Notes under the pieces: model-generated
The model's database searches: none
The model's input: only the letters and a program-made list of their open reading frames with translations
Told to the model about the DNA's origin: nothing
Source: Acidobacteriota bacterium
GTDB lineage: Bacteria; Acidobacteriota; Blastocatellia; Chloracidobacteriales; JADJPF01
Length of the DNA: 64,000 bases
Assembly: GCA_016213785.1 (NCBI GenBank)
Contig: JACQZQ010000121.1
Location: forward strand, 1 to 64,000
Reading direction: 5' to 3'
Made by a program: the position numbers and the translations under genes
Shown here: piece after piece, positions 10,545-20,422 of the stretch
How positions within the stretch are numbered: the stretch's first letter is position 1
Layout of the letters: every line of letters starts with the position of its first letter

Positions 10545-10785
10545 TAGCACTAAATCTTGGGTAATATCTTTACTATACACTAAGTTTATAATTTTTCTTG
10601 TCTAAAAAATACAATCTGTAATTTATAAACTACCTACTACTACATACTAAAAAGTTAATTGGATAAAGTTCTTTATTCAATGGCTTAAGGCGCAATTAGC
10701 AGGTGACGTAGAAAGCATTTATGTGTTAGAAAATAAATAACAATATGCTTAACTCTAATAAGCTAAAGCTTACAAAAATAGAACT

Positions 10786-12657
10786 ATGATTAATAAAATT
10801 ATTGGTAATATTTATCAGATACAGCAAAAAATAGGGGAAGGCGGAATGGGGTCTGTTTACAAAGCTATAGACCTTAATTTACAGCGCCCTGTTGCAATAA
10901 AGGTATTGCGAACAGATTTTGCCAATAATCCTGCCTTAGCCGAGCGTTTTCGTAGCGAAGCAATTACTTTAGCAAAATTAAACCATCCTAATATTGCTAC
11001 TCTTTTTAGTTTTATTCCCCAAGATGGTCAATTTTTTATGGTCATGGAATTTGTATCTGGAGAGACTTTAGAAAATATAATTCGTCGTTGTGGGGCCATA
11101 CCCTATCAAGAAGCTATTGTACTTTTTTCTCAAGCATTAGAAGGTATTGGACATGCTCATAAAATGGGAATAATTCACCGTGATATTAAACCTGCTAACC
11201 TTATGGTAGTAGAAGATGATTTAGAAGAAAAAAAAGTTAAAGTGATGGATTTTGGAATTGCTCGTATTTTAGGAGGAAATCGCTTAACTCGTCCTGGTGG
11301 TATGGTTGGGACTCTACATTATATGTCACCTGAACAAGCACGTGCCCTAGATACAGATAATCGTTCTGATATATATTCATTAGGTGTAGTTCTTTATGAA
11401 ATGCTTACAGGAAGAGTTCCTTTTGATGCTCCTAGCGAGTATGACTTAATTGATTTACACATTAAGCAAGCCCCTACTCCACCACGAAGTTTTAATCCTA
11501 ATATTCCAGAAGAAGTTGAAAATGCTGTGCTTAAAGCAATGGCTAAACAACCTTCTGAAAGATTTCAAAATGTAACAGACTTTAGGGCTTTCTTACTTAA
11601 TCAAATAGGGATTTCTATATCAAGTAAAATTCAAAGCGCACCATTAATTAAAGAAACTAGAATAGAAAGTGCTACTAATCCCCCTTCCAGTGTCCCTCTA
11701 ACTAAAGTAGAAACTAACCCTAACTTAGGTATTATTCCTGGTACTCGTGTAGAAACTAATCCTGAAATTAATCCAGTAACGTCTGAGAATAAAGGGCAAG
11801 TTATTAGTGAGCAAAGACAATTTATTCCACCTATGACAGGGCCCTTTGTTCCAGTTCCTACTCCGCCTACTCCACCACATACACAAAGAAGTTTTTTAGA
11901 CCAACATGGGGTTAAAATAGTAATTGGAATGGTGATTTTGCTTGTTGCTGTAGGTGGAACTTATGTTGGTGTTTTAGTAACTAAAAATATAAATAATAAT
12001 TCCACGCCAACCCCAAGCCCTACACAGATTGTGATTTCACCTACTCCTATGGTTTCGCCCACTCCTGAGCCTATCTTAAAATCTGGGCCAGTGGGCAAAG
12101 ATATGCTATTAAACCTCCTCCAAACTACCCCTAGACTAAATCAACAGCAATTATTAAAAGAAATTGTTAAGCTTAAAGTTGATTTTGAAATGACAGAGAC
12201 ACTAGAAAAAGAATTTTTGGTTGCAGGAGCAACAGAAGAGTTAATTGCTTCTATTCGTGGAAGTTTCTTAGCACCTAAAGATCTGCCTTCGCCTACACCA
12301 ATAGAAACCCCATCACCTAAGCCTACTCAAAGCCCTGAGATCTCTAGCGGTGGATTTCCTGGAGGTAATAACAGTAATGACCAAACAAATACTCCTAAAC
12401 CAACACCAACTGTTAAATTACCAACTATTATTAAACCAACTATTAAACCAACTCCTAAGCCAACACCTAAACTTGTTGAAGTAAAACCAACACCTAAAGC
12501 TCTTAGCCTGTTTGAAAAACAAGCTAAGAGAGCTATGCTTGAAAAAAAACTCAAAGATTTGGCGCTTGAAACAGCTAGAGGCCCAAATCTAGAACGAAGA
12601 AACCAAATAGCCCGTGAAAAAGAACAAATTCAAAAAGAACTTGATAAATTAAAGTAG
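10786..12657 (+). CDS. Transmembrane Ser/Thr protein kinase (PknB-like) with Pro-rich extracytoplasmic tail
   Basis: IGEGGMGSVYKA, VAIKVL, IIHRDIKPANLMV, DFGIARI, GTLHYMSPEQA; TM helix VKIVIGMVILLVAVGGTYVGVLV. Confidence 0.95.
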   Translation: MINKIIGNIYQIQQKIGEGGMGSVYKAIDLNLQRPVAIKVLRTDFANNPALAERFRSEAITLAKLNHPNIATLFSFIPQDGQFFMVMEFVSGETLENIIRRCGAIPYQEAIVLFSQALEGIGHAHKMGIIHRDIKPANLMVVEDDLEEKKVKVMDFGIARILGGNRLTRPGGMVGTLHYMSPEQARALDTDNRSDIYSLGVVLYEMLTGRVPFDAPSEYDLIDLHIKQAPTPPRSFNPNIPEEVENAVLKAMAKQPSERFQNVTDFRAFLLNQIGISISSKIQSAPLIKETRIESATNPPSSVPLTKVETNPNLGIIPGTRVETNPEINPVTSENKGQVISEQRQFIPPMTGPFVPVPTPPTPPHTQRSFLDQHGVKIVIGMVILLVAVGGTYVGVLVTKNINNNSTPTPSPTQIVISPTPMVSPTPEPILKSGPVGKDMLLNLLQTTPRLNQQQLLKEIVKLKVDFEMTETLEKEFLVAGATEELIASIRGSFLAPKDLPSPTPIETPSPKPTQSPEISSGGFPGGNNSNDQTNTPKPTPTVKLPTIIKPTIKPTPKPTPKLVEVKPTPKALSLFEKQAKRAMLEKKLKDLALETARGPNLERRNQIAREKEQIQKELDKLK

Positions 12658-12679
12658 TCCAAAAACATTGGAGGTATCT

Positions 12680-14200
12680 ATGTTTTTCCGCAGTCAATTA
12701 AAAATCACCCCTCTAAAAACACTAAGAGTTGTGCTTGTGCTAGCTTTGCTACTATCAACAATGTCCTTAAGTGTTTTATCTATATCATCTACTTCACCTA
12801 CTTCACCTACTTCACCTCAAGCAACAAATGATGCTTTCCCAAAACAGGCTATTTTAAATTTAGTACAAAAACCCCCTGGATTTTCTGATGAAGAAATAGT
12901 AAAACTCATTAAGGAATACAAAGTTAGCTTTGAAACAAGTTCAACAGTAGAAAGCGAACTTATTTCTGGTGGTGTAACACCTGCAATAATTTTAGCTTGC
13001 AAGGAAAATTATTTAGCTCCAAAGAAAATTATTCCATCTCCTGTTCCAACATCCCAGCCTAGCCCAAACCTGAGTATTGAAGGAGATAGCCCGCTTTCTA
13101 AAGAAGAAATTTTTGATTTACTTAAGAAAAAAGTCCTTACTGCAAAAATTGAAAAAGCCGTAGAAGATCGCGGAGTTAGTTTTGTACTAGATACCCCTAT
13201 TACAGCAGAAATTAAACGTTTAGGAGGTACAAATGCTTTAATTGGCGCTATTGCTTCTAATCATGTAGTTGTAAATACTAACCCTTTAACTAAAGATGAA
13301 ATTTTAGATATGCTAAAGAAAAAAGTAGCTTTAGCTAAAATTGAAAGCACAATAGAAAAACGAGGAGTTAGTTTTAATCTTGATCCACCAACTACTAATG
13401 AGATCAAGCAAGCAGGAGGCTCAAATTCTTTATTAGGCGCTATTGCTTCTCGTTATAGTGCCCCTGCTAGTAATGCTAGTAATAGTTCTAGTAACTCGTC
13501 TAAAACAGTTAGTGCTGCTACTGAGTCTGTTGCTAATTATTTTCGCTTTGTTGATCAAGCAATTGTAGCCTTAAGAGCTAAAAACTTTCCTATTGCAACT
13601 GCTGAAGCACAAAAAGCACTTGCAATAAATGATAAATTGCCTCAAGCCCATTATATACTTGGTTATGCAAACCTTTATTTAGCTGGTAATGTAGTTGATG
13701 CTGCTAGGCATTTTAGAAACACTATTGATCGAGGTGGCGAAGTATCTTTTGTAGTAATAAATGACCGCAAAGATGTATCAGATAAAACCTTTATGGCACT
13801 AGAAGGAGCCGGAATGTCAGGAGTCTTAAATAAAATTCCTGGTATGGGAAGAAATAATCCCCCTCGTTCATCAACTGCTAGCACTGCATTTATAGATTCT
13901 TGTAAAGGACTTCTTTTTATTTCTAAAAACCGAGTAAAATTCCAAGCTGATGACAACAAAAACTCTTTTGATGTAGTAACCCCTTTAATTCTAGAAGCAG
14001 ACTTAAATAAATCCTATGGAAAAGATAAATTTGCTTTTCATGTAAAAGTTAAAGATAAAGGGGAAGAAAAGAAAAATTATAATTTTGCTATGAATTCTGG
14101 ATTTAATTCAGGCGGTCGTGTAAATCAATTTACTATTGATGAAACAAATTTAGCTATTAATTTAATTACTACTGAAAAAATCCGCTCAACAGGTAAATAA
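12680..14200 (+). CDS. Secreted protein with three helical repeat modules and a TPR-like C-terminal region
   Basis: Signal-peptide-like N-terminus; repeats SPLSKEEIFDLLKKKV../NPLTKDEILDMLKKKV.. plus a divergent first copy. Start ATG 12680 follows a GGAGGT RBS (track starts at TTG 12668). Confidence 0.7.
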   Translation: MFFRSQLKITPLKTLRVVLVLALLLSTMSLSVLSISSTSPTSPTSPQATNDAFPKQAILNLVQKPPGFSDEEIVKLIKEYKVSFETSSTVESELISGGVTPAIILACKENYLAPKKIIPSPVPTSQPSPNLSIEGDSPLSKEEIFDLLKKKVLTAKIEKAVEDRGVSFVLDTPITAEIKRLGGTNALIGAIASNHVVVNTNPLTKDEILDMLKKKVALAKIESTIEKRGVSFNLDPPTTNEIKQAGGSNSLLGAIASRYSAPASNASNSSSNSSKTVSAATESVANYFRFVDQAIVALRAKNFPIATAEAQKALAINDKLPQAHYILGYANLYLAGNVVDAARHFRNTIDRGGEVSFVVINDRKDVSDKTFMALEGAGMSGVLNKIPGMGRNNPPRSSTASTAFIDSCKGLLFISKNRVKFQADDNKNSFDVVTPLILEADLNKSYGKDKFAFHVKVKDKGEEKKNYNFAMNSGFNSGGRVNQFTIDETNLAINLITTEKIRSTGK

Positions 14201-14244
14201 ATTTTATTTGGTATAAATCTTAGCCCTCAAACTAAAGGAAAAAT

Positions 14245-14808
14245 ATGAATTCTGCCACTCAAAAAAAATTTGCTGATTATATTCGTGATGAAGTAGTAAC
14301 AATTGGAGATCCATTTTTAAGTGAAGCAACTAGACAAGTTACAAATCTAGAAGAAGTAGCTCCACTTTGTGATTTAATGGTTAAAAAGCTTCGAGAAGAG
14401 CTAAAAGGCGCAGGTCTTGCAGCAAATCAAATTGGTGTACCTGCTAGAATTTTAGTTGCAGAACTTCGTAAAAATGAACTTTTTCCCACTCGTCCTGAAT
14501 CTCCTTTATATATAATGATTAACCCTGAAATTCTTAGCTATTCTGATGAAATGATAGATGATTGGGAAGGTTGTTTTAGTATTCCTAACATGGTTGCTTT
14601 AATACCACGCCATAAGTCTATTGTAGTCAAATATATAACATTAGATGGAGTAGAGCATAAGGAAACTTTTTCAGAACATATTGCTCGTACCATTCAACAC
14701 GAAGTAGACCATTTAGATGGGATTTTATATTTTGAGCGAATAAAAGACTTATCTAAGATAGTAACACGAGATAACTTTATGAAATATGTCCTAAAAAAGG
14801 ATTTGTAG
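14245..14808 (+). CDS. def: Peptide deformylase
   Basis: GLAANQIGV, EGCFSIP, QHEVDHLDGILYFER motifs. Confidence 0.95.
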   Translation: MNSATQKKFADYIRDEVVTIGDPFLSEATRQVTNLEEVAPLCDLMVKKLREELKGAGLAANQIGVPARILVAELRKNELFPTRPESPLYIMINPEILSYSDEMIDDWEGCFSIPNMVALIPRHKSIVVKYITLDGVEHKETFSEHIARTIQHEVDHLDGILYFERIKDLSKIVTRDNFMKYVLKKDL

Positions 14809-14827
14809 GGATAAACACATAGTCTGT

Positions 14828-15238
14828 TTATGTTCCAACGGTTAAACCAACTTCTTGACCATAAGAAATTTCTAGAGTATGACCATCAGGATCTTGCAAA
14901 AATGCCCAATAGCCTACAGGATAAAGAGAATCTGTAGGCCCATCTATTAATATACCTTCCGCTCTAGCCTCTTGGCATAAGCGATCTACTTCATCACAAC
15001 TCTTACAACCAACTCCTAAATGGGCAAAGGGAGATAAAACAGCAGTAATTTCTTTAGATTCAATTAAAACAATAACAAAAGGCCGAGTTTTATCTGAAAT
15101 CCAAACTACATGCGAGCCTGTTGATTCATCTTTACGCTCATGGACTATTTCCATAGCAGCATAATGTTTATAAAAAGCTACGCTTTTCTCAATATTTCTA
15201 ACTTGCAGAGCAATATGTGTAAGGCCTATGTCTTTCAT
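14828..15238 (-). CDS. VOC/glyoxalase family protein
   Basis: HIALQVRNIEKSVAFYKHY... WAFLQDPDGHTLEISYGQ. Confidence 0.9.
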   Translation of the reverse strand: MKDIGLTHIALQVRNIEKSVAFYKHYAAMEIVHERKDESTGSHVVWISDKTRPFVIVLIESKEITAVLSPFAHLGVGCKSCDEVDRLCQEARAEGILIDGPTDSLYPVGYWAFLQDPDGHTLEISYGQEVGLTVGT

Positions 15239-15259
15239 AAAATTCTCTAGAAAAAGGTT

Positions 15260-17059
15260 TTAACCAATATTAAATTCAAACTCTGGCCCATTAGCGCCTA
15301 GTTGAATTTTATCCCCAAATTTTATAGGCATTCTATTAATAACCCTTTGTTTATTAACAAAAGTCCCATTTCGGCTATTTAAGTCAATTATTATAAAACG
15401 CATATTTAAGCCTGGTTCTGGACAGATTTTTGCGTGTTTTGTACTAACCAAATCATCCTTTAATGAATCGTACTTAATCAAGGATAAAGGATCACGTCCA
15501 ATAGTTATTTCTTGTGCGTCTCGTGCTGGAAAATAATCTATTAACCCAGTTTTTGATCCAGAAAGATGCTTAATCATTAGTCTTTCTGTTAGAGTGGCAT
15601 TTAGTAGATCTGTAGCAGCTTTTGTAAGAGGTAAAGCGCCTGAAACACGCGTTCCAGGTATTTCTGGTATGCGTGTTGGAGGAATAGTTTTAGGCTCTAC
15701 ATCTATTTGAAATTCTGGCCCATTAGATCCAAACCTAATAGTATCCCCTGCTTTTACCTTTATTGTTCCTGTAATTCTCTGGCTATTAACAAAAGTCCCA
15801 TTTCGGCTATTATTATCAACAATAACAAACTGTAATGGATCGCGAAAATCTTTAACTAATTTAGCTTGTTGACGAGCAACAATATCATCTTTATAAGGAT
15901 CATAGGCAATTGTATTTGATGGCTCTCTACCAAAAGTTAATTCCTGAAATGCACCTAAGGGAAATCTTTCTTCTTGTCCTGCTTTTGATCCTGATAAATG
16001 TTTAATAATTAGTTTTTTATCTCCTAAAAGATCAGAATATTTAGCTGTACTATCTCCAGTAATACTACCTCTAGATAACCCACTAAAATGTTGTGTTTCA
16101 AGCTCTTCTATATCAATTGGTGGTATAGAAGGAGGTGGTGTAGAAACTATAGGACTATTAAGAGTAGACAAAGAATTTTTTAACTGAGAAAAGAGCGTAG
16201 CAATGCTTTGTTGTCGGTTTTGAGCTTCTTTTGACATTGCTTTAGCAATTGCATCACTAAATTTTTTAGGTATATTTGCATCAAGTTCGTGTAAAGCAGT
16301 AGGAGTAAGATAAGTATGTTGATAGGAAAGGTATTCTATAGTCTTGCCACTAAAAGGTTTTTGACCAGAAACTAGCTCATAAATAACAGTAGCTAAACTA
16401 TAAATATCGCTTCTTGCATCAATGTTTGTATCATCACTAAAAGACTTTGGTAGCCATTGTTCAGGAGACATATAATAAGGAGTACCTAAGATTTGTCCAA
16501 CCATAGTTAATTGAGTAGCTTTATTTTCCTCTGAATCCATAGTTGTACGTATTTTAGCTAGCCCTAAATCTAATAATTTAACTTGATATTTACCTTGACC
16601 TATTTCTTTAACCATTACATTAGAAGGGTGTAAATCACGATGAATTATGCCTTTAGCGTGAGCTACCTCTAAGGCACTAGCTATTGGCTCAAGTATTTCT
16701 ATTGCCTGAGCAGGAGAAAATTTTCCTCTTTTTTCTAACTCTTTAGCTAAAGTGTAGCCATCAAAATATTCCATCACCATATAGATAATGCCTTCAGTAG
16801 TGATCCGTAAGTCGTGAATTGCAATTATATTTGGATGGCTAATTTGACGAGCTACTTTTCCTTCGCGTAAAAACCTATGAATATATTGTTCAGTAGCTAA
16901 GTGAGGAAGAACTAATTTAATTGCTACTAGATCATCAAGCAGAGTATGGCGAGCTAAGTAAACAACCCCCATTCCACCTTTACCTAAAACTTTTTCAATT
17001 CTGTACTGTCCATCTAAGATCGCGCCTGGAGATAAAATAAAGAAATTTTCTGTACTCAT
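15260..17059 (-). CDS. Ser/Thr protein kinase with two C-terminal FHA domains
   Basis: Kinase GKGGMGVVYLA, IIHRDLHPSNVMV, DLGLAKI, GTPYYMSPEQ; two FHA blocks FGREPSNTIAYDPYKDDIVARQQAKL..NNSRNGTFVN and IGRDPLSLIKYDSLKDDLVSTKHAKI..LNSRNGTFVN. Confidence 0.94.
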   Translation of the reverse strand: MSTENFFILSPGAILDGQYRIEKVLGKGGMGVVYLARHTLLDDLVAIKLVLPHLATEQYIHRFLREGKVARQISHPNIIAIHDLRITTEGIIYMVMEYFDGYTLAKELEKRGKFSPAQAIEILEPIASALEVAHAKGIIHRDLHPSNVMVKEIGQGKYQVKLLDLGLAKIRTTMDSEENKATQLTMVGQILGTPYYMSPEQWLPKSFSDDTNIDARSDIYSLATVIYELVSGQKPFSGKTIEYLSYQHTYLTPTALHELDANIPKKFSDAIAKAMSKEAQNRQQSIATLFSQLKNSLSTLNSPIVSTPPPSIPPIDIEELETQHFSGLSRGSITGDSTAKYSDLLGDKKLIIKHLSGSKAGQEERFPLGAFQELTFGREPSNTIAYDPYKDDIVARQQAKLVKDFRDPLQFVIVDNNSRNGTFVNSQRITGTIKVKAGDTIRFGSNGPEFQIDVEPKTIPPTRIPEIPGTRVSGALPLTKAATDLLNATLTERLMIKHLSGSKTGLIDYFPARDAQEITIGRDPLSLIKYDSLKDDLVSTKHAKICPEPGLNMRFIIIDLNSRNGTFVNKQRVINRMPIKFGDKIQLGANGPEFEFNIG

Positions 17060-17237
17060 AGCAATATCAACTTATTATTTGGTGTTAGGACTATTAAAAA
17101 AAGTGATTTTCTTTTTAAGGCAAACTGCTGAGATTTTAGCTGTTTAACCATACTGAATCAAGCATCATATCTAACAAATTAATAGTTCTTTTATAAGTAA
17201 TTATAAGTTATTACAAGCTTAATATTTTAGGAGAGTT

Positions 17238-17261
17238 AGCCCAGCCATAAATGGCTGGGCT
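17238..17261. terminator. Perfect 9-bp GC-rich hairpin (AGCCCAGCC-ATAAAT-GGCTGGGCT)
   Basis: Intergenic, downstream of the CII-like gene on the minus strand. Confidence 0.7.
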
Positions 17262-17318
17262 ATTATAAATTACCATTGCAGGGCTTATAAATTATTAAAC
17301 TATTTAACCTACAATATA

Positions 17319-17813
17319 TTAAGTAGCTTTAATAACAAGGTGGCGTATTTTTTCTAATTCATGTTGAGATTTTTCTATGGCATCAAGAATTTGTCTTCTT
17401 TCAACTTCGCTAATTCTAGAATCAGCTACAGCAGATTTAATTACGGCTGAGAGTTCGCCAATACTAGAAGAAATAGCTAAGGTTTCTTTCATTAATTCAT
17501 CACAACCAACTTTTCTTGGGATTTCTTCTTGCCAACGGCGAGGAGTCTCAAAACCCAGTTCAGCACATACAGCAAAAAGTACAGAATAATCTTCTGCTGC
17601 TTCCATTACACGTAATGCTTCGACTAAAGAAATATCCCTACCCTCTCTAGTAGTCTCAACATCACTAGTAGCCCTACGTAAGCGATCATAATTTATCCCT
17701 GCATATTCAGCTAATTCTTTCATTTGTCCAGCGTGTTGGCGTGGGAGTTGAAAAAGCGCTCGCCTAACATTTTCATAGTTTTTATATTTTATTTTTTCTT
17801 TTTCCCTTTTCAT
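17319..17813 (-). CDS. Phage CII/CP76-like regulatory protein
   Basis: Resembles Phage_CP76: ELAEYAGINYDRLRRATSD...ISLVEALRVMEAAEDYSVLFAVCAELGF. Confidence 0.6.
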   Translation of the reverse strand: MKREKEKIKYKNYENVRRALFQLPRQHAGQMKELAEYAGINYDRLRRATSDVETTREGRDISLVEALRVMEAAEDYSVLFAVCAELGFETPRRWQEEIPRKVGCDELMKETLAISSSIGELSAVIKSAVADSRISEVERRQILDAIEKSQHELEKIRHLVIKAT

Positions 17814-17845
17814 AAAAACCTTTCTTTTTAAACATTTAACAATTT

Positions 17846-19249
17846 CTAAAATCTAATATTATAAGTTTTAATTTTACTATTTAAGGTAGTAGCATTTAAG
17901 CCTAAGAGTTTAGCAGCACGGCTTTGATGGCCTCCTGTATATTCTAGGGCTTGTTTAATTAATGAGACTTCAAAACGGGCAACCTCATCATAAAAAGAGA
18001 CTCCATGCACCATATCAAATTGCCCAAAAAAGCCCCGTCCCCCATTATTAGCAAGAGAGAGTTGAGGGTTAAGAATTTCTGGCCTAAGACATTCTAGCTC
18101 TAAAATAGTCCCTCTAGATAAAACTACGGCTCTTTCAATAGCATGTTCTAATTCTCTAACATTACCAGGCCAATAATAAGCTTCTAGTGCGGCTAAAACT
18201 TCAGGTTTAATTTCTTCATTAAGATTTCTTTGATTTTCCTTATTATATTTATTAATAAAGTATTGTGCTAAAGGTAAAACATCCTCTGTACGTTCACGTA
18301 GAGGAGGAAGGTCTATAGAAATAACATTTAGCCGATAATAAAGATCTTCACGAAAACGGCCATCAGCCACAGCTTGACGTAAATCTATATTGGTTGCAGC
18401 TATAATACGTATATCTACTTTACGTGTATGAGTGTCACCTAAAGGAATAAATTCCTTTTCTTGGATTACTCTTAAGAGTTTAGACTGGATTTCTAAAGAG
18501 ATATTGCCTATTTCATCTAAAAAAATAGAGCCTCCATCAGCAACATCAAAGAGTCCCTTTTTAGCTGCAACAGCGCCAGTAAAAGCACCTCGGACATGTC
18601 CAAAAAGTTCTGACTCTAATAATTCGCTAGGAATATTACCAGAGTTTACAGTAACAAACTGACCATGTTCTGCTCTTGGGCTTGCAAAATGAATTGCACG
18701 GGCTACTAGTTCTTTACCTGTTCCAGATTCGCCTTGAACAAGTACAGTAGTTCGAGCAGGAGCAACAAGTTCAATTTGTTCTAAAACTGACTGCATTTTT
18801 TTGCTACGAGCAATAATTTCGCTTTTTTGAGAAGTACGTTTTAGGGTTTTCTTTAATTCTCGTCGCTCTTCATCTTTTCGCCTACGAGCAATGCCACTAG
18901 CAACAGTTCGTAATATATGCTCGTTATCAAAAGGTTTACGAATACAACTAAAAGCACCTTGTTGCCAAGCGCTTACAGCAGTTTCAAAAGTAGCATAAGC
19001 AGTAATCATTATTACTACAGCTTCTGCATCAGTTTTTAGTAAAGCCTCTAGAGTTTTTATTCCCCCCATTCCAGGCATAGAAACGTCTAAAAGCACTGTG
19101 TCATAAGGTTTTTGTTGATAGCGTTCTAGCCCTTCCTCCCCAGTTTTTGCTAAATCTATGCGATAGCCTTCTTGGAAAAGAAGACTCTCTAGCACATCTC
19201 GCATAATTTCTTCATCATCAATAACTAAGATATTACCTTTTTTTGCCAT
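17846..19249 (-). CDS. Sigma-54-dependent response regulator (NtrC family)
   Basis: Receiver VIDDEEIMRDVL / LLDVSMPGMGG; AAA+ GESGTGKELVARAIH, ELFGHVRGAFTGA; Fis-type C-terminus HQSRAAKLLGLNATTLNSKI. Confidence 0.95.
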   Translation of the reverse strand: MAKKGNILVIDDEEIMRDVLESLLFQEGYRIDLAKTGEEGLERYQQKPYDTVLLDVSMPGMGGIKTLEALLKTDAEAVVIMITAYATFETAVSAWQQGAFSCIRKPFDNEHILRTVASGIARRRKDEERRELKKTLKRTSQKSEIIARSKKMQSVLEQIELVAPARTTVLVQGESGTGKELVARAIHFASPRAEHGQFVTVNSGNIPSELLESELFGHVRGAFTGAVAAKKGLFDVADGGSIFLDEIGNISLEIQSKLLRVIQEKEFIPLGDTHTRKVDIRIIAATNIDLRQAVADGRFREDLYYRLNVISIDLPPLRERTEDVLPLAQYFINKYNKENQRNLNEEIKPEVLAALEAYYWPGNVRELEHAIERAVVLSRGTILELECLRPEILNPQLSLANNGGRGFFGQFDMVHGVSFYDEVARFEVSLIKQALEYTGGHQSRAAKLLGLNATTLNSKIKTYNIRF

Positions 19250-19270
19250 AATTTATTTCCAACATATTAA

Positions 19271-20308
19271 CTAAAAGTTATTTTCCTTCATTCTTTTTTT
19301 AGCAAAATACCCTGTTCTTGTTCTAATAGTATATTTGCTTTTTTTATCTGTTAATTTAACTTCTAAGCTATGAAAACGCCCATCATTGGCATCTTTTGGC
19401 TCATAGCCTATTGTGTATTGAGTTCTTAAGTCTATACAAATCCTATCTAAAATAGGGAAAATTTCTGTCATTGAAGTAGGAAAAAAAGTTTCGCCTCCTG
19501 ATTCTTGGGCTATTTTTTCAAGTAACTTTTTAGCTTTAGGTAAAGTGTAGTCTATAAACTTACCATCAGGAGTAGTAAAACCTTCTGGAAAACCTAATAA
19601 ATAGACTTGAGCATTAGAAGCTCTTAACTCATTAATTAGTTTATCTCTATCAATTGAACTACTACGATCATCACCATCAGACATTATAACTAAGGCTTTA
19701 CGACGGTTCTTAGCTTTTATTTGAGCATATTCTGTAGCATCTAAAATCCCATCTAATAAGGCAGTTCCACCGCCGGGGGTAAATTTATTTAAGGCTTTTG
19801 TAGCGCTTAAAAAATCTTCTGTAAAGGGCTGGATTAGCTCAATATTTTGAGCATCCTTCATACTTATAATAAAAACTTCATCGCCCTTTTTACAGCGATT
19901 AAGCATTTCTTTAGCAGCATTTACAACCATAGGAAGCTTAAAACGCATAGAGCCTGAGGTGTCTATAACAAGACCAAAGCTTATTGGCACACTTTCTTGA
20001 GTAAAAACTTCTATTTTTTGCTCTACTTTATCCTCATAAACTTTTAAGCTTTCGGCCTTTAACCCAGAAACAAAATTCCCATTTTTATCTAACACAGTTA
20101 AATCTAAAACTACTAAATTAGTATCTAGCGGTATTACTAAATCATCTGTTTTGCCATTATTGATTGGGTCTTGGGCAAATAGAGTACTAATAAGCAAAAA
20201 AATTATTAAGCTTATAGATAGGGAAATTTTTCTCATTTTATTTGGCTCTAAAAAAAGGTTTTTCCTATTGTGGCGTAAAGCTCCCATTAGTGGCAAGGAA
20301 TAAAGCAT
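19271..20308 (-). CDS. VWA domain protein of the 'VWFA-related Acidobacterial domain' type
   Basis: FGLVIDTSGSMRFKLPMV, ALVIMSDGDDRSS, C-terminal RTRTGYFA. The signal-peptide-bearing start is probably 20236 (MRKISLSI). Confidence 0.88.
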   Translation of the reverse strand: MLYSLPLMGALRHNRKNLFLEPNKMRKISLSISLIIFLLISTLFAQDPINNGKTDDLVIPLDTNLVVLDLTVLDKNGNFVSGLKAESLKVYEDKVEQKIEVFTQESVPISFGLVIDTSGSMRFKLPMVVNAAKEMLNRCKKGDEVFIISMKDAQNIELIQPFTEDFLSATKALNKFTPGGGTALLDGILDATEYAQIKAKNRRKALVIMSDGDDRSSSIDRDKLINELRASNAQVYLLGFPEGFTTPDGKFIDYTLPKAKKLLEKIAQESGGETFFPTSMTEIFPILDRICIDLRTQYTIGYEPKDANDGRFHSLEVKLTDKKSKYTIRTRTGYFAKKRMKENNF

Positions 20309-20363
20309 ATAATATTAGGAAAATAGATAGTAGCTTAAGAAATATTTTTTTCTTATAAAATGT

Positions 20364-20389
20364 AAAACCCCTGCCAAAACAGGGGTTTT
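20364..20389. terminator. Hairpin with flanking A/T tracts (AAAACCCCTG-CCAAAA-CAGGGGTTTT)
   Basis: Perfect 10-bp stem, intergenic between minus-strand genes; works in either orientation. Confidence 0.85.
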
Positions 20390-20422
20390 AAGAGTTTTTA
20401 AGAGTTAAGGTTAAAAACATTA

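Noticed and set aside
12327-12554. 75-aa minus-strand ORF (VGLGVGLIVGL)
   Set aside because: Shadow of the Pro/Thr/Lys-rich kinase tail.
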